A stretch of DNA of 64,000 nucleotides from Rhizobium sp. CF122 (GTDB taxonomy: Bacteria > Pseudomonadota > Alphaproteobacteria > Rhizobiales > Rhizobiaceae): assembly GCF_000282035.1 (NCBI RefSeq), contig NZ_AKKA01000087.1, positions 1-64,000 on the forward strand, read 5' to 3'. The notes beneath the pieces were generated by a model that worked only from the letters and a program-made list of their open reading frames with translations, did not search any database and had not been told where the DNA came from. Position numbers and translations under genes: made by a program. Positions 1-9,123 of the stretch are shown here, piece by piece (position 1 is the stretch's first letter; the number at the start of each line of letters is the position of its first letter).

Positions 1-69
1 AGCAAGCATGACCGCAGGACCATGACGACATGACAACAAGGCCAGGCAAGGCTTCAGGGGAATAGCGCA

Positions 70-1389
70 ATGATCACCACGACCAACGACAAGAGCCGTG
101 ACCGGAACGGCGGCGACAAGAACAAGACCCGGCAGTTCGGCATCACCTCGCGCATCGTCGCCTCCTCGGCGCTGGCAGGCGCGCTGGTCTTCGGCATCGG
201 CGGCTGGGCCGCCCAGGCGAAGCTGTCGGGCGCCGTCATCACCCATGGCCAGGTGGTCGTCTCCGAACAGGTCAAGACCATCCAGCACCGCGACGGCGGC
301 ATCATCGCCGCCATCCGCGTCGACAACGGCACCGCCGTCAGGAAGGGTGACGTCCTGCTTGTCCTCGACGACACCCAGACCCGCGTCGAGCTATCGATCG
401 TCAAGGCGCAGCTGCAGCAGTTCACCGCCGCCCATGCCCGGCTGGTGGCCGAGCGCGACGAGGCCGACGCCGTCGGCTTCGACACGCTCGATCTCTCCCC
501 TGCCGTGATCTCGGGCGAGACGAGGCTGTTTGAGGCCAACCGCCGCATGGTCGCCAACCAGAAGGAGCAGCTGCGCCTGCAAATCGTCCAGCTCGAGGAG
601 CAGGTGCGCGGCTTCCAGGCGCAGAGCCGCTCCAACGACAGCGAGGCCGAGATCGTCGAGCAGGAGCTTGCCAAGACCGAGAAGCTGCTCGCCAACCAGC
701 TGGTGCCGATCTCGCAGAAGCGCGACCTGTTGCGCCAGCGCGCCCGCATCGAGGGCAGCCGCGGCGAGCTCATCGCCCGCGTCGCCGAGGCCGAGGGCGA
801 GATCAGCGAGCTCAACATGAAGCTGATCTCCATCGACCAGACCACCCGCAAGGAGGCGCAGACCGAGATCGTCAACCTGCTCGCCAAGATCGCCGAGCTC
901 AACGAGCGCGAGATCGCCGCCCGCGACCGCCTCACCCGCATGGAGGTGCGTGCCCCCGTCGACGGCTTCGTCTATGACCTGCAGATCCACACCATCGGCG
1001 GCATCATCGCGCCCGGCGCCGTCGTCATGTCCGTCGTGCCAAATAGCGGCGACCTCACCATCGAGGTCCGCATTCCCCCCGTCGACATCGACCGCGTCTT
1101 TCCCGGCCAGCCCGCCCGCATGCGCTTCACCGCCTTCAACCAGCGCACCACACCCGAACTCCACGGCACCGTCGCCGTCGTCGCCGCCGCAACAACCCTC
1201 GACCGCGCAACCGGCCAGCCCTACTACCTCGCCTCCCTCTCCCTTAACGACCAGAAACTCCTCAAGGACAACAAACTCATCCCCGGAATGCCCGTCGAAG
1301 TCTTCGTCCAAACCGCAGAACGAACCGCACTCTCATACATCCTCAAACCATTCTCAGACCAGATGATGAAGGCATTCAGGGAGGAGTAG
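70..1389 (+). CDS. HlyD-family type I secretion periplasmic adaptor
   Basis: Membrane-fusion subunit that links an inner-membrane ABC exporter to an outer-membrane channel in type I secretion. The 439-residue protein has a short charged cytoplasmic N-terminus, one membrane segment at about residues 29-50, a lipoyl/barrel-sandwich half (about 60-100), a long Glu/Gln/Lys-rich coiled-coil hairpin (about 110-290) and the second half of the lipoyl domain with the family signature RAPVDGFVYDL near 295. The length fits the PrsE/HlyD family. The ATG follows AGGGGAA by 7 bases. The ABC partner and substrate are probably to the left, outside the window, so the exported protein is unknown. Confidence 0.9.
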   Translation: MITTTNDKSRDRNGGDKNKTRQFGITSRIVASSALAGALVFGIGGWAAQAKLSGAVITHGQVVVSEQVKTIQHRDGGIIAAIRVDNGTAVRKGDVLLVLDDTQTRVELSIVKAQLQQFTAAHARLVAERDEADAVGFDTLDLSPAVISGETRLFEANRRMVANQKEQLRLQIVQLEEQVRGFQAQSRSNDSEAEIVEQELAKTEKLLANQLVPISQKRDLLRQRARIEGSRGELIARVAEAEGEISELNMKLISIDQTTRKEAQTEIVNLLAKIAELNEREIAARDRLTRMEVRAPVDGFVYDLQIHTIGGIIAPGAVVMSVVPNSGDLTIEVRIPPVDIDRVFPGQPARMRFTAFNQRTTPELHGTVAVVAAATTLDRATGQPYYLASLSLNDQKLLKDNKLIPGMPVEVFVQTAERTALSYILKPFSDQMMKAFREE

Positions 1390-1905
1390 CAAGGAGGGGA
1401 CTGGGGCGGCATTGACATCAGGTCGGCAACGACTATCGACACAGCAACCGCGCTGGATGACGGAGCATTTCAAGTTCAATTGCAGGCTGTTGTCTGCCGC
1501 GCTGCGTATTGCAATAATATATACCTCTATCGTTGTAGGAGAGGGATGGATGTTAACCATTCTTTAATACGGCGGCGGATGCTATTATTAGAGGTCTCCA
1601 AGATATTAAGGGGTGTTGGTTTATTCTCGAGATAGTGCCGTTTGGCCCTTGCTCAAAATGAGCGCCTTGCCTGTTGTCTCCGCTAGCTCGCGCCCACACT
1701 TTCGGCCTTCTCATGCCGATTCAGCTATTCCTGACCGGATGACGAAAGTATTGGCGGGGGGGTAGCGCGATTTTACTACTGAAACGAAATGTGTAGTGAA
1801 AGAGACATTATCTCATCGTAGACTGATTTAACTATCACTTAAGTATTATCTTCAAAAACACGTGTTTGTGCGCTAGGGTAGTACTTAAAATGAGAGGGGA
1901 GTGGC
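1390..1905. other. Intergenic region, no gene seen
   Basis: About 515 bases between the secretion adaptor and a NarL-type regulator. The right half is clearly richer in A and T than its surroundings. No convincing reading frame, RNA gene or terminator was recognised. It presumably holds the promoter of the regulator that starts at 1906. Confidence 0.5.
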
Positions 1906-2574
1906 ATGGCGATTTCAGTAGCGTTCGTTGATGATCATCCAATACTACTCGAAGGATTGGTCAGTCTCTACTCAAACAAGGAAGATCTGGCGATTGTCGG
2001 CAAAGGGGAAAATGCAGTTGACGCATTGAAGCTTGTCGAGGAACTCGACCCTGATGTGATCGTGGTCGACCTGAGCATGCCTGGCGACGCGCTTTCCGCG
2101 ATCGAGATCATACTGCAGCGCTATCAGCGTACCCGCATCATCGTGTTTACTGCCAGCTCCAGTATCGAGTCGGCGATCCAGGTCTTGGGTCTGGGTGTTT
2201 CCGGTTACGTGTTGAAGGGTAGCACCGCCTCTGATTTGCATGAGGCTATCCGCACGGTCTATGCCGGCAATACCTTCATCACACCCGGTTTCGCCACCAA
2301 GGTAATCATGTCGATGAAAACCGAGGCGCTACGTCGAAAGACGCAGGTACATCTCCGGTTGAGCGCCCGCGAAGAGCAGATCGTCGGCTACTTGATGCGC
2401 GGCAGCACGAACCGGGAGATTGCGAGCTGTCTCGACATCAGCGAAAAGACGGTGAAGCACTATATGACCGTCCTGATGCAGAAGCTCGACGCTCGAAACC
2501 GGCTCGAAGTCGTGCTGGCCGCTCAGAAGCTGAGCGTGGCGCACGAGGCCAGTGTGCAGAAGGCTTACAATTGA
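1906..2574 (+). CDS. NarL/FixJ-family response regulator (LuxR-type HTH)
   Basis: Two-domain transcription regulator of 222 residues. The receiver domain (about 3-120) keeps the acidic pair D9-D10, the phospho-acceptor D55 and the lysine in YVLKG, so it should be phosphorylatable. A LuxR/GerE helix-turn-helix occupies about 150-210 (LSAREEQIVGYL, then the EKTVKHYMTVLMQKL recognition segment). AGGGGAG sits 5 bases before the ATG. No histidine kinase is adjacent. A second LuxR-type regulator lies 2.2 kb downstream on the other strand, and the secretion adaptor lies upstream. The target genes cannot be read from the sequence. Confidence 0.9.
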   Translation: MAISVAFVDDHPILLEGLVSLYSNKEDLAIVGKGENAVDALKLVEELDPDVIVVDLSMPGDALSAIEIILQRYQRTRIIVFTASSSIESAIQVLGLGVSGYVLKGSTASDLHEAIRTVYAGNTFITPGFATKVIMSMKTEALRRKTQVHLRLSAREEQIVGYLMRGSTNREIASCLDISEKTVKHYMTVLMQKLDARNRLEVVLAAQKLSVAHEASVQKAYN

Positions 2575-2590
2575 CGGCGTGGCCGGCGCC

Positions 2591-3493
2591 CTACGTAGAC
2601 AGCCGGGTGGCGGAGAGCATCTGCCGACGCTCCCACCATACAAGCGTGAGGCCGGAGGCGACGATCAGCCCGGCACCTGCCACGACATTGACCGTCGGGA
2701 CTTCCGACCAGATGAGATAGCCGTAAAGAAACGCCCAGACGAGGCCGCTATATTCCATCGGCGCAAGCGTCGAGGCAGGTGCATGGCGGAAACCCTCGTA
2801 GAGCAGATACTGGCCGGCTGCAGCCACGAAGCCGAGGCCGATCATCAGCATCCAGCCGAAAAGATCCGGTGTCTTCCACAACCACGGCAGCGTCGCGCCG
2901 CAGGCGACAACAAAGGCAAAGCTTGTTGCCATCATCTGGTTCGGGGTGCTTTCGGTGCGGCTGACGAGGCGAACAAGCACGGTGCTCCACGCCCAGCAGA
3001 AACCGGCGAAGATGACCATCCCAGCGGGCACAAGGCTTGGTGCTTCGGCGGGATTGGCGGCGAGCAGCACGCCGACGAAGCCGCCTATGCATGCGAACCA
3101 TCGCATCGGCCCGACGTTCTCCTTGAGGACGAGGATCGATAGCAGGACCACCATGATAGGCGCTGAGAAATACATCGTGGTGATCTCGGCGAGGCCGAGG
3201 TGGCGTGCAGCAGAATAGTAGGCCATCCATGCCGCAAGCATGAGCCCTGCGCGCAACAGCAGGGACTTCCGGTGCGGGCTTTTTAATATTGAAGGATGCC
3301 GCAGCCGCTGAACCATGACGCCGGCGATAACCACAATGATGATGCTGCGCATGAAGAGGATTTGCGGAACCGCGTAATCGGCCACCAGCCACTTCACCAC
3401 CGCGTCCTGAATGGCAAATAGCGAATAGCCGGAGCAAGCAAGCGCAATTCCGACGAGCGGGCTCGCGGCGTGGTCATGGGATCGTTGGAGCAT
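2591..3493 (-). CDS. DMT-superfamily (EamA) permease
   Basis: Inner-membrane transporter of the drug/metabolite superfamily, 300 residues with about ten hydrophobic segments arranged as two EamA repeats. The first repeat begins near residue 14 (VGIALACSGYSLFAIQDAVV) and the second near 150. Family members export metabolites, amino acids or drugs; the substrate cannot be inferred here. It is convergent with the response regulator, whose stop is only 16 bases away, and divergent from the fatty-acid-hydroxylase-type gene at 3.7 kb. Confidence 0.88.
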   Translation of the reverse strand: MLQRSHDHAASPLVGIALACSGYSLFAIQDAVVKWLVADYAVPQILFMRSIIIVVIAGVMVQRLRHPSILKSPHRKSLLLRAGLMLAAWMAYYSAARHLGLAEITTMYFSAPIMVVLLSILVLKENVGPMRWFACIGGFVGVLLAANPAEAPSLVPAGMVIFAGFCWAWSTVLVRLVSRTESTPNQMMATSFAFVVACGATLPWLWKTPDLFGWMLMIGLGFVAAAGQYLLYEGFRHAPASTLAPMEYSGLVWAFLYGYLIWSEVPTVNVVAGAGLIVASGLTLVWWERRQMLSATRLST

Positions 3494-3744
3494 TGGCCTG
3501 TGGCGGGATTACATCTTATGGATGATGCCTAGCAAGAAGCCCGCCGCGTGACAATCGCAAGAAATCAACACGGCAAAGTTGCCGTCGGGCGGCCAGCAGG
3601 CGTTTTCCACGTATCCGGCTGGTCCGCGCCTGTCAGTTGCTTCAAGGGTGTGGCCTTATGACAGATCGTCGCTTCGGGCCTTGCCTGACGCACGCAAGTC
3701 CGGTGTATCATAAGACGTCTGAGGCAAGGTAGAGGGTGCGCGTG

Positions 3745-4701
3745 ATGAATGAGGGCAAGTCGGCACTTTACATGGCGACGTCGTGGGCATTGTGGCCAGC
3801 GCTCTTCGCCGCGGGATTGAGCGGGGCCGGCTGGGCTTTTCATACAGGCGCGCCGCTGTTGTGGTTCAACGTCGTCTATCTGTCGATCGTCGCGGCGATC
3901 GCAGGCTTCGAGCGGCTGATGCCCTATGAGCAGGAATGGCTGAAGCATGATGGCGAAACTTTCAACGACATCGCACATACGCTCCTGACTAAGGGTGGCG
4001 TACAACTTGCCGCGGCCATTGGAGCGTCTGCCCCAATGGCGATTGCCACCGTCGTGCAGCCAGCGGTCACGTCGCCTGCGGCGATATGGCCGGACCACTG
4101 GCCCCTTGCCTTCCAGGTCGCGCTGGGTTTGGTCATCGCCGAATTCGGTCTCTATGTCGCGCACCGCGCCGCGCACGAGATCCTTTCGTTGTGGCGGTTT
4201 CATGCCCTGCATCACAGCGTCGAGCGCCTGTGGGTTGTCAATACCGGCCGCTTTCACGTCGTCGATTCGCTCTTCAAGATCGCGCTTAGCCAAATCCCGC
4301 TCTATGTCTTGGGGGCGCCCCTCCCCGTTTTCCTTTGGATCAGCGCGGTGACAGCTTTCATCGGCCTTCTCACCCACTGCAACATGGATGTCAGGACAGG
4401 TCCGCTCGACGGGATTTTCAGCACCCCGCGCTTGCACCGCTGGCATCATTCGAAGGTGCTTTCCGAGGGAAACACCAACTACGGCGAGAATCTCGTTTTA
4501 TGGGATCAGATATTCGGGACGTATTTCAATCCGCCTCGCAGACCGCCGGCTGAGATCGGGATCAGTGGACGGATTGCCGAGGGCTTCGTTGCCCAGCTCG
4601 TTCAACCGTTTTCGGCGAGAGGGTTCAGACAGATACTAGGACGTCGCCACAAGCCGCAGCTGACCGTCGCGCCCCAAAAGGAACACACGGCGTATGAGTA
4701 A
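3745..4701 (+). CDS. Sterol desaturase / fatty acid hydroxylase superfamily membrane protein
   Basis: Integral-membrane di-iron oxygenase-type protein of 318 residues. Several hydrophobic segments surround the histidine clusters typical of the family: HRAAH (about residue 140), HALHH (about 156) and HRWHH (about 235), which bind the two irons. Such enzymes hydroxylate or desaturate lipids; the substrate is unknown. The ATG at 3745 is chosen because GAGGCAAGG precedes it; an in-frame GTG at 3736 is also possible. The gene converges on a LuxR-type regulator. Confidence 0.85.
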   Translation: MNEGKSALYMATSWALWPALFAAGLSGAGWAFHTGAPLLWFNVVYLSIVAAIAGFERLMPYEQEWLKHDGETFNDIAHTLLTKGGVQLAAAIGASAPMAIATVVQPAVTSPAAIWPDHWPLAFQVALGLVIAEFGLYVAHRAAHEILSLWRFHALHHSVERLWVVNTGRFHVVDSLFKIALSQIPLYVLGAPLPVFLWISAVTAFIGLLTHCNMDVRTGPLDGIFSTPRLHRWHHSKVLSEGNTNYGENLVLWDQIFGTYFNPPRRPPAEIGISGRIAEGFVAQLVQPFSARGFRQILGRRHKPQLTVAPQKEHTAYE

Positions 4702-4720
4702 GATCTGGCAGCGTTTTGCG

Positions 4721-4756
4721 ACTCTCTTTGTTGCAGATACTCTCTTTATTGCAGAT
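4721..4756. repeat. Two tandem 18-bp units
   Basis: ACTCTCTTTGTTGCAGAT is followed immediately by a copy differing at one base (G to A at unit position 10). The pair sits just after the hydroxylase stop, in the gap between two convergent genes. Function unknown; it may simply be a replication-slippage duplication. Confidence 0.75.
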
Positions 4757-4776
4757 AAAGTCGTGCAATCGAAGAA

Positions 4777-4801
4777 GGCGCGCAGACAACAGCTGCGCGC
4801 C
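4777..4801 (-). terminator. Candidate terminator between convergent genes
   Basis: A perfect 9-bp stem, GGCGCGCAG / CTGCGCGCC, with a 7-base loop. Read on the minus strand, the T-rich TTCTTCGATT follows, so it probably ends the regulator gene that stops at 4824. There is no clear T-run on the plus side. Confidence 0.5.
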
Positions 4802-4823
4802 TCCCTGCCCTAATCTTCCATAA

Positions 4824-5594
4824 TTACTGGAACATGTCGTTGAGCTTGTAGGCAACTTCCGTGCGGTTGGTCGCCTTCAGCTTTTTCATGATATTTCGGA
4901 TATGAACTTTGACCGTGCTTTCGCGCAGGTTGAGTTCATAGGCGATGATCTTGTTGGCCTTGCCTTTGCGAAGCGCTTGCACGACCTCGGCTTGCCGCAT
5001 CGTAAACAGGCGCGATAGTTCATTCGGCCGCTGCTGGTTCCGGTCAACTGTGGCCGCTGCACCAGGGCAGAAGGCGCCACTTGCGAGAATGAAGGTCCCG
5101 CCTGCGATCGCCAGGGAAATTGCCTCGACGCAGACCTCGATCCCTACAGAGGTTGGAATGAAACCGCGAGCGCCGTATTGAAGGACCTTCAACGTCTGGT
5201 TCAGGTCGTCACCATCCGCCAAAATGATAACCGGCGCTGGCGCGACTTCCGACGTTATGTGCTTAATCTCATCGTACAGGGTGGCGTCATCCATCCTGCG
5301 ACCGGCGATGTTGAGCAGGACCGCACCAACAGGCTGGTCCTTGTCTTTCTCTTCGCGCCACTCTCCAATTGAAGCAACGGTCAGGGCGTCCATGCGCAGA
5401 CCATTCGCCCTCAGCGTTGTTGCAAGGCATTGACGTTCAAGTGTTCTGGCGTCGATAATCAGCACGCAGCGATCATCGTCTAGCGCCCCGTCAGAATGCT
5501 CGAAGTCTGCTTTCGCCCTCGATGTCACCGCATCATGCCGAAGCCTATTCAGTGGTATCCGTCCGCTTTCAAATTCCGAAGGTACGTAATTCAT
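4824..5594 (-). CDS. LuxR-type regulator with degenerate receiver domain
   Basis: 256-residue regulator. Residues about 42-165 have the receiver-domain pattern of NarL proteins, but the phosphorylation site is eroded. The acidic pair is reduced to D48-A49, the phospho-acceptor position is N95 (AVLLNIAG), and the lysine position appears to be T148 (GFIPTS). The C-terminal LuxR/GerE helix-turn-helix (about 192-250, ESTVKVHIRNIMKKLKATNR) is intact. The protein therefore probably acts without phosphorylation, as known for atypical receivers. A 40-residue N-terminal extension of unknown role precedes the receiver. Start ATG at 5594; the upstream side is a long AT-rich gap. Confidence 0.82.
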   Translation of the reverse strand: MNYVPSEFESGRIPLNRLRHDAVTSRAKADFEHSDGALDDDRCVLIIDARTLERQCLATTLRANGLRMDALTVASIGEWREEKDKDQPVGAVLLNIAGRRMDDATLYDEIKHITSEVAPAPVIILADGDDLNQTLKVLQYGARGFIPTSVGIEVCVEAISLAIAGGTFILASGAFCPGAAATVDRNQQRPNELSRLFTMRQAEVVQALRKGKANKIIAYELNLRESTVKVHIRNIMKKLKATNRTEVAYKLNDMFQ

Positions 5595-6286
5595 ACTAGC
5601 CTCATACCCCTAGAGTTCCGGAGAATAGTCGTGCGTAATGAATGCAATACTTTGCGACGACCCCGGAACGATTTGATGATCCCCTTTAGTATGCCTCCAA
5701 AGTAGAAGTACTGCGTATGTCCAATCACAAGTCTGCTGATCGGTTCGTTTCTACTTTATTAAGAAACTACATACATGGATGCTAATAAGCAATACAAAAA
5801 TATTTCAGACGGTTAATGCTGAGAGTTAGAGTATATAAAAATATGCTTTCTTTTCGGAAAACTCGGAATGTATTTTCTCAGCAGCGAAAGTACATCGGCA
5901 TGCAGTGGGTGGTATTGATCTTGTAAGGAATAAAATTCCTTACAGATGTTATTGAAATTAAGTTCCTTCAATGAAACTACTCTTATCAGGCGCATTTAAG
6001 TTTGGCCGTAGCTGCGAGTTGTGCCGGTTTCAGCCGTTGATATTTAGGCTACAGTTGCTGTCGTAGCAGTCCCACTATCGACGTTCCCGTCAAGTGCTCA
6101 CTGTGCTCCCTGTGGAGTGCGTTCAGTCTCATCGTGTGAGGTCATTACATCATCGGGGGTGATTTTCTCTCAAGGATGAAAGTGGGGATTTATGCAAAGA
6201 GGTGGATCGCATCGGGAAGTCGGGTAGAGAAACTAAAGGCAAGAGCACCCTCCCGGGATGTTCAAGGCTTAAGGAGGAGCCCGGAA
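5595..6286. other. AT-rich intergenic region
   Basis: About 690 bases between the divergent regulator and the TIM-barrel gene, clearly lower in GC than the flanks at 5.7-6.0 kb. A 60-codon frame at 5813-5995 on the minus strand has no recognisable family, and its codons mirror the local AT bias. It is not called. The region probably holds the promoters of both neighbours. Confidence 0.45.
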
Positions 6287-7099
6287 ATGTCATCGCTTCG
6301 TTTTGCCCTCAACCACATGGCGGCGCCGTCGCTGCCGATTGAAGATTTCTTTGCGTTGACCACGTCGCTTGGCATCGATGCAGTCGAGATACGCAATGAT
6401 CTCACGGGCAATGCGATCCTCGATGGAACCACACCGGAGGTGATCGCGCAGGCGGCACGACAACACGCGTTGACCATTATCTCGATCAATGCGCTGCAGC
6501 GCTTCAATGAATGGAACGCTGCGCGCGCCGAGGAAGCGCAGGCGTTGATCAGCTTTGCGAAAGCGTGCGGCGCAAAGGCGCTCGTTCTTGTTCCCAAGAA
6601 CGACGGCACCGGCCGAGCCGACGGCGAGCGTCAGGAGAATCTGCGCCAGTCGCTGGCGGCACTGAAGCCGATGCTCGAGGCCGCCGGGATCATAGGGCTT
6701 GTGGAGCCGCTGGGCTTCGAGATCTGTTCCCTACGGTCAAAGGCGGAGGCCGCGGCGGCGATCGATGCCCTGTCGGCCCGATCGACGTTCAAGCTGGTCC
6801 ATGACACGTTCCATCATCATCTTGCCGGCGAAGGACAGCTCTTTCCCGACCTGACCGGGCTGGTTCATATCTCTGGTGTCAGCGACCCTGACGTTTCGAT
6901 CGTGGATATGCGCGATCCTCACCGCGTGCTGGTGGCGGCAGATGATCGTCTGGACAATGCCGGGCAGATGCGTGCACTCGTAGAGGCGGGTTATGCCGGA
7001 CCGTTCTCCTTCGAGCCATTCGCTGCCGAGGTGCATCATCTCAAGGATCCGGCAAAGGCGTTGCGGGCGAGCATGGACTACCTTTCGGCGCAGGTCTGA
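6287..7099 (+). CDS. Sugar phosphate isomerase/epimerase-like TIM-barrel protein
   Basis: 270-residue protein of the xylose-isomerase-like TIM-barrel superfamily (IolE/MocC-like). The N-terminus reads MSSLRFALNHMAAPSLPIED, followed by the usual alternation of strands and helices. Likely metal ligands sit in LVEPLGFE, in the H of VHDTFHHH, and in the late FEPF motif. The start at 6287 is chosen because AAGGAGGAG lies 7 bases upstream; an in-frame ATG at 6176 would add 37 residues without family character. Relatives isomerise or dehydrate inositols, hydroxypyruvate or keto sugars; the substrate is unknown. It converges on cobM but is not obviously part of B12 synthesis. Confidence 0.8.
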   Translation: MSSLRFALNHMAAPSLPIEDFFALTTSLGIDAVEIRNDLTGNAILDGTTPEVIAQAARQHALTIISINALQRFNEWNAARAEEAQALISFAKACGAKALVLVPKNDGTGRADGERQENLRQSLAALKPMLEAAGIIGLVEPLGFEICSLRSKAEAAAAIDALSARSTFKLVHDTFHHHLAGEGQLFPDLTGLVHISGVSDPDVSIVDMRDPHRVLVAADDRLDNAGQMRALVEAGYAGPFSFEPFAAEVHHLKDPAKALRASMDYLSAQV

Positions 7100-7118
7100 G
7101 CCGCGTAGCCCCTCCCCC

Positions 7119-7880
7119 TTACCCTCTGCCACGAAAGCGTCGCTGGTATGCGGCGTCGTAGAGCGAACTCTCACGAAAATCGCTGGCCGAAAGTGACGGG
7201 CCGACGAAGATGATCGCCGTTCGCTCGATCGGCTCAGCGCTCAGCTTTGCCTCGATGTCGCCAAGTGTCCCCCGGATGATCCGTTCATCCGGCCAGGACG
7301 CCTTGGCGACGATCGCGACGGGGCAGTCGGCGCCGTAGAGCGGCGTCAGTTCCGCGACAACCTGCTCGAGCGCATGTATGGCAAGGTGGATGGCCAATGT
7401 TGAGCCGGTCGCGCCAAATCGCGCCAATGTTTCGTCGTTCGGCATCGGCGACGCACGACCCGAAACGCGCGTCAGCACCAGGCTTTGCGCGACGGCTGGA
7501 ATCGTCAGTTCCCGGCCAAGGGCGGCGGCTGCCGCAGCAAAGGCGGGCACGCCGGGCGTCATCGTGTAGTCGATGTTGTGCTTTTCGAGCCGGCGGATTT
7601 GCTCGGCAACGGCGCTCCAAACGGAAAGGTCGCCCGAATGCAATCGCGCAACGTCCTCGCCGGCTGCGGCGGCCCGCAGGTACTCAGCCTCGATCTCGTC
7701 CAGCGACATCGGTGCCGTATCGATGATGCGCGCGTCAGGCGGGCAGTATTGCAGTAGTTCCGGGGACACGATCGAGCCCGCATAGAGAAAGACTGGGCAT
7801 TTGGCGATGAGGTTGCGGCCGCGCACCGTAATCAGGTCCGCCGCACCCGGCCCGGCGCCGATGAAATGCACTGTCGTCAT
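7119..7880 (-). CDS. cobM: Precorrin-4 C11-methyltransferase CobM
   Basis: SAM-dependent methyltransferase that converts precorrin-4 to precorrin-5 in the aerobic corrin pathway. The 253-residue protein has the tetrapyrrole methylase fold: an N-terminal VHFIGAGPGAADLITVRG glycine loop, HSGDLSVWSA, and MTPGVPAFAAAAA near residue 100. The start at 7880 gives the length I recall for the characterised CobM; an in-frame ATG at 7904 would overlap cobL. It is the last gene of the minus-strand cob series, 10 bases after cobL. Confidence 0.95.
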   Translation of the reverse strand: MTTVHFIGAGPGAADLITVRGRNLIAKCPVFLYAGSIVSPELLQYCPPDARIIDTAPMSLDEIEAEYLRAAAAGEDVARLHSGDLSVWSAVAEQIRRLEKHNIDYTMTPGVPAFAAAAAALGRELTIPAVAQSLVLTRVSGRASPMPNDETLARFGATGSTLAIHLAIHALEQVVAELTPLYGADCPVAIVAKASWPDERIIRGTLGDIEAKLSAEPIERTAIIFVGPSLSASDFRESSLYDAAYQRRFRGRG

Positions 7881-7890
7881 CTGCTTTGTC

Positions 7891-9123
7891 TCACTTCTTT
7901 CCATAGCGCCACTGCGTGACGGGCATGGCTTGACGCCAACCGTTCATGCCGCCGAGGGGTGCTGCGCGTGCGATTTCAATACGGGTCAGCGTGCCGCCGT
8001 ACTGCCGATGCAGCGAAAGCAGCATTGCCTCCATCTCAAGCGTCACGGCGTTGGCAACCAGACGCCCTCCCCTCTTCAGGGCTTCAAGCGCTGCCTCGAG
8101 CACGCCTGCCTCGCTGCCGCCACCGCCGACGAAGATGGCGTCGGGTTCCGGCAGGTTCGCAAGCGCCTCGGGGGCGGTTCCCTCCACGATCGCAAGGCCG
8201 GGGACGCCGAAGGCAAGCGCATTTCTTGCGATGCGCGCGGCCCGCTCGCTCGATTGCTCGATGGCGATCGCCCGCAGCGATGGGTCGGCCAGCATCCATT
8301 CGATGCCGATCGAGCCGGAGCCGGCGCCGATGTCCCAGAGCAGTTCGCCATGGCACGGGGCCAACGCGGCAAGCGTGATTGCACGGACGTCCTGCTTGGT
8401 TAGCTGGCCATCGTGCTCGAAAAGGGCGTCATTGAGCCCCGGTGTGAAGACAATCGTCCGCGCCCCCTGCCCTGCCACAACCTCGATCGCACAGACGTTC
8501 AGCGGGTCGATCTCCGCAAGGTCAAAGCGATCGGCGCGCGCGTGACGCTGCCGCTCGCGCTCCCCGCCAAGCGCCTCAAGAACGTGCAATTCGGATTGGC
8601 CGAAGCCGGAGACGCGGAGAAGCTCTGCGAGTTGGCCTGGTGTCTCGCCGTCCGACGTCAATGCGATGATCCGCCTGCCGTGATGCAGGTGCGGTCGGAT
8701 CATATCCAACGGGCGGCCGTGTAGCGAAACACTGGCCACCTCTTGCAGTGGCCAGCCGAGCCGCGAGGCAGCCAGGCTGAAAGAGGATGGGGCCGGGATG
8801 ACATGCATTTCCTCGGCGGCGATGCGTCGCGATAGCGTCGCGCCAACGCCATAAAGAAACGGATCGCCCGAGGCTAGGACGACGACCGGCAAGCCACGGT
8901 GCGCAACGACCGCCTCAACGGACTTCTCGAAGGGGCTTTCCCAGGTGAGCCTCTTGCCGGTGATGATTGCTGCCGCCAGCTCATGATGCCGTCTTCCGCC
9001 AAAGACGACGGACGCGGCAGCGATCAATCGCTTTGCCTCGTCACCTAGCCCGGCTGGACCATCTTCGCCGATGCCGATAATAGTCAGCCAGCGTTGGCTG
9101 GGAGCGGAAGGCATATCAGACAT
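7891..9123 (-). CDS. cobL: Precorrin-6Y C5,15-methyltransferase (decarboxylating) CobL
   Basis: Bifunctional enzyme that methylates C5 and C15 of precorrin-6B and decarboxylates the C12 acetate, giving precorrin-8. The N-terminal CobE-like methylase domain (about 12-205) contains IIGIGEDG and LASGDPFLYGVG. The C-terminal CbiT-like domain (about 235-400) carries LLWDIGAGSGSIGIEW, a SAM-binding motif. At 410 residues it is close to the known CobL. The start is ambiguous: ATG at 9123 (chosen) or 9114. The 9123 codon overlaps the cobK start codon on the other strand. No good ribosome-binding site precedes either. Confidence 0.93.
   Translation of the reverse strand: MSDMPSAPSQRWLTIIGIGEDGPAGLGDEAKRLIAAASVVFGGRRHHELAAAIITGKRLTWESPFEKSVEAVVAHRGLPVVVLASGDPFLYGVGATLSRRIAAEEMHVIPAPSSFSLAASRLGWPLQEVASVSLHGRPLDMIRPHLHHGRRIIALTSDGETPGQLAELLRVSGFGQSELHVLEALGGERERQRHARADRFDLAEIDPLNVCAIEVVAGQGARTIVFTPGLNDALFEHDGQLTKQDVRAITLAALAPCHGELLWDIGAGSGSIGIEWMLADPSLRAIAIEQSSERAARIARNALAFGVPGLAIVEGTAPEALANLPEPDAIFVGGGGSEAGVLEAALEALKRGGRLVANAVTLEMEAMLLSLHRQYGGTLTRIEIARAAPLGGMNGWRQAMPVTQWRYGKK

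Noticed and set aside
1..33. A frame that ends at a TGA just before the secretion adaptor
   Set aside because: It could be the last ten codons of an ABC transporter gene, but the stretch is too short to identify.
391..1311. Long open frame antisense to the secretion adaptor
   Set aside because: It mirrors the high-GC codon pattern of the real gene and has no family features.
3565..4449. 294-codon frame antisense to the membrane hydroxylase
   Set aside because: The plus-strand frame has the histidine motifs of a known family; the antisense product is low-complexity.
5813..5995. 60-codon minus-strand frame in an AT-rich gap
   Set aside because: No ribosome-binding site or family; composition follows local AT bias.
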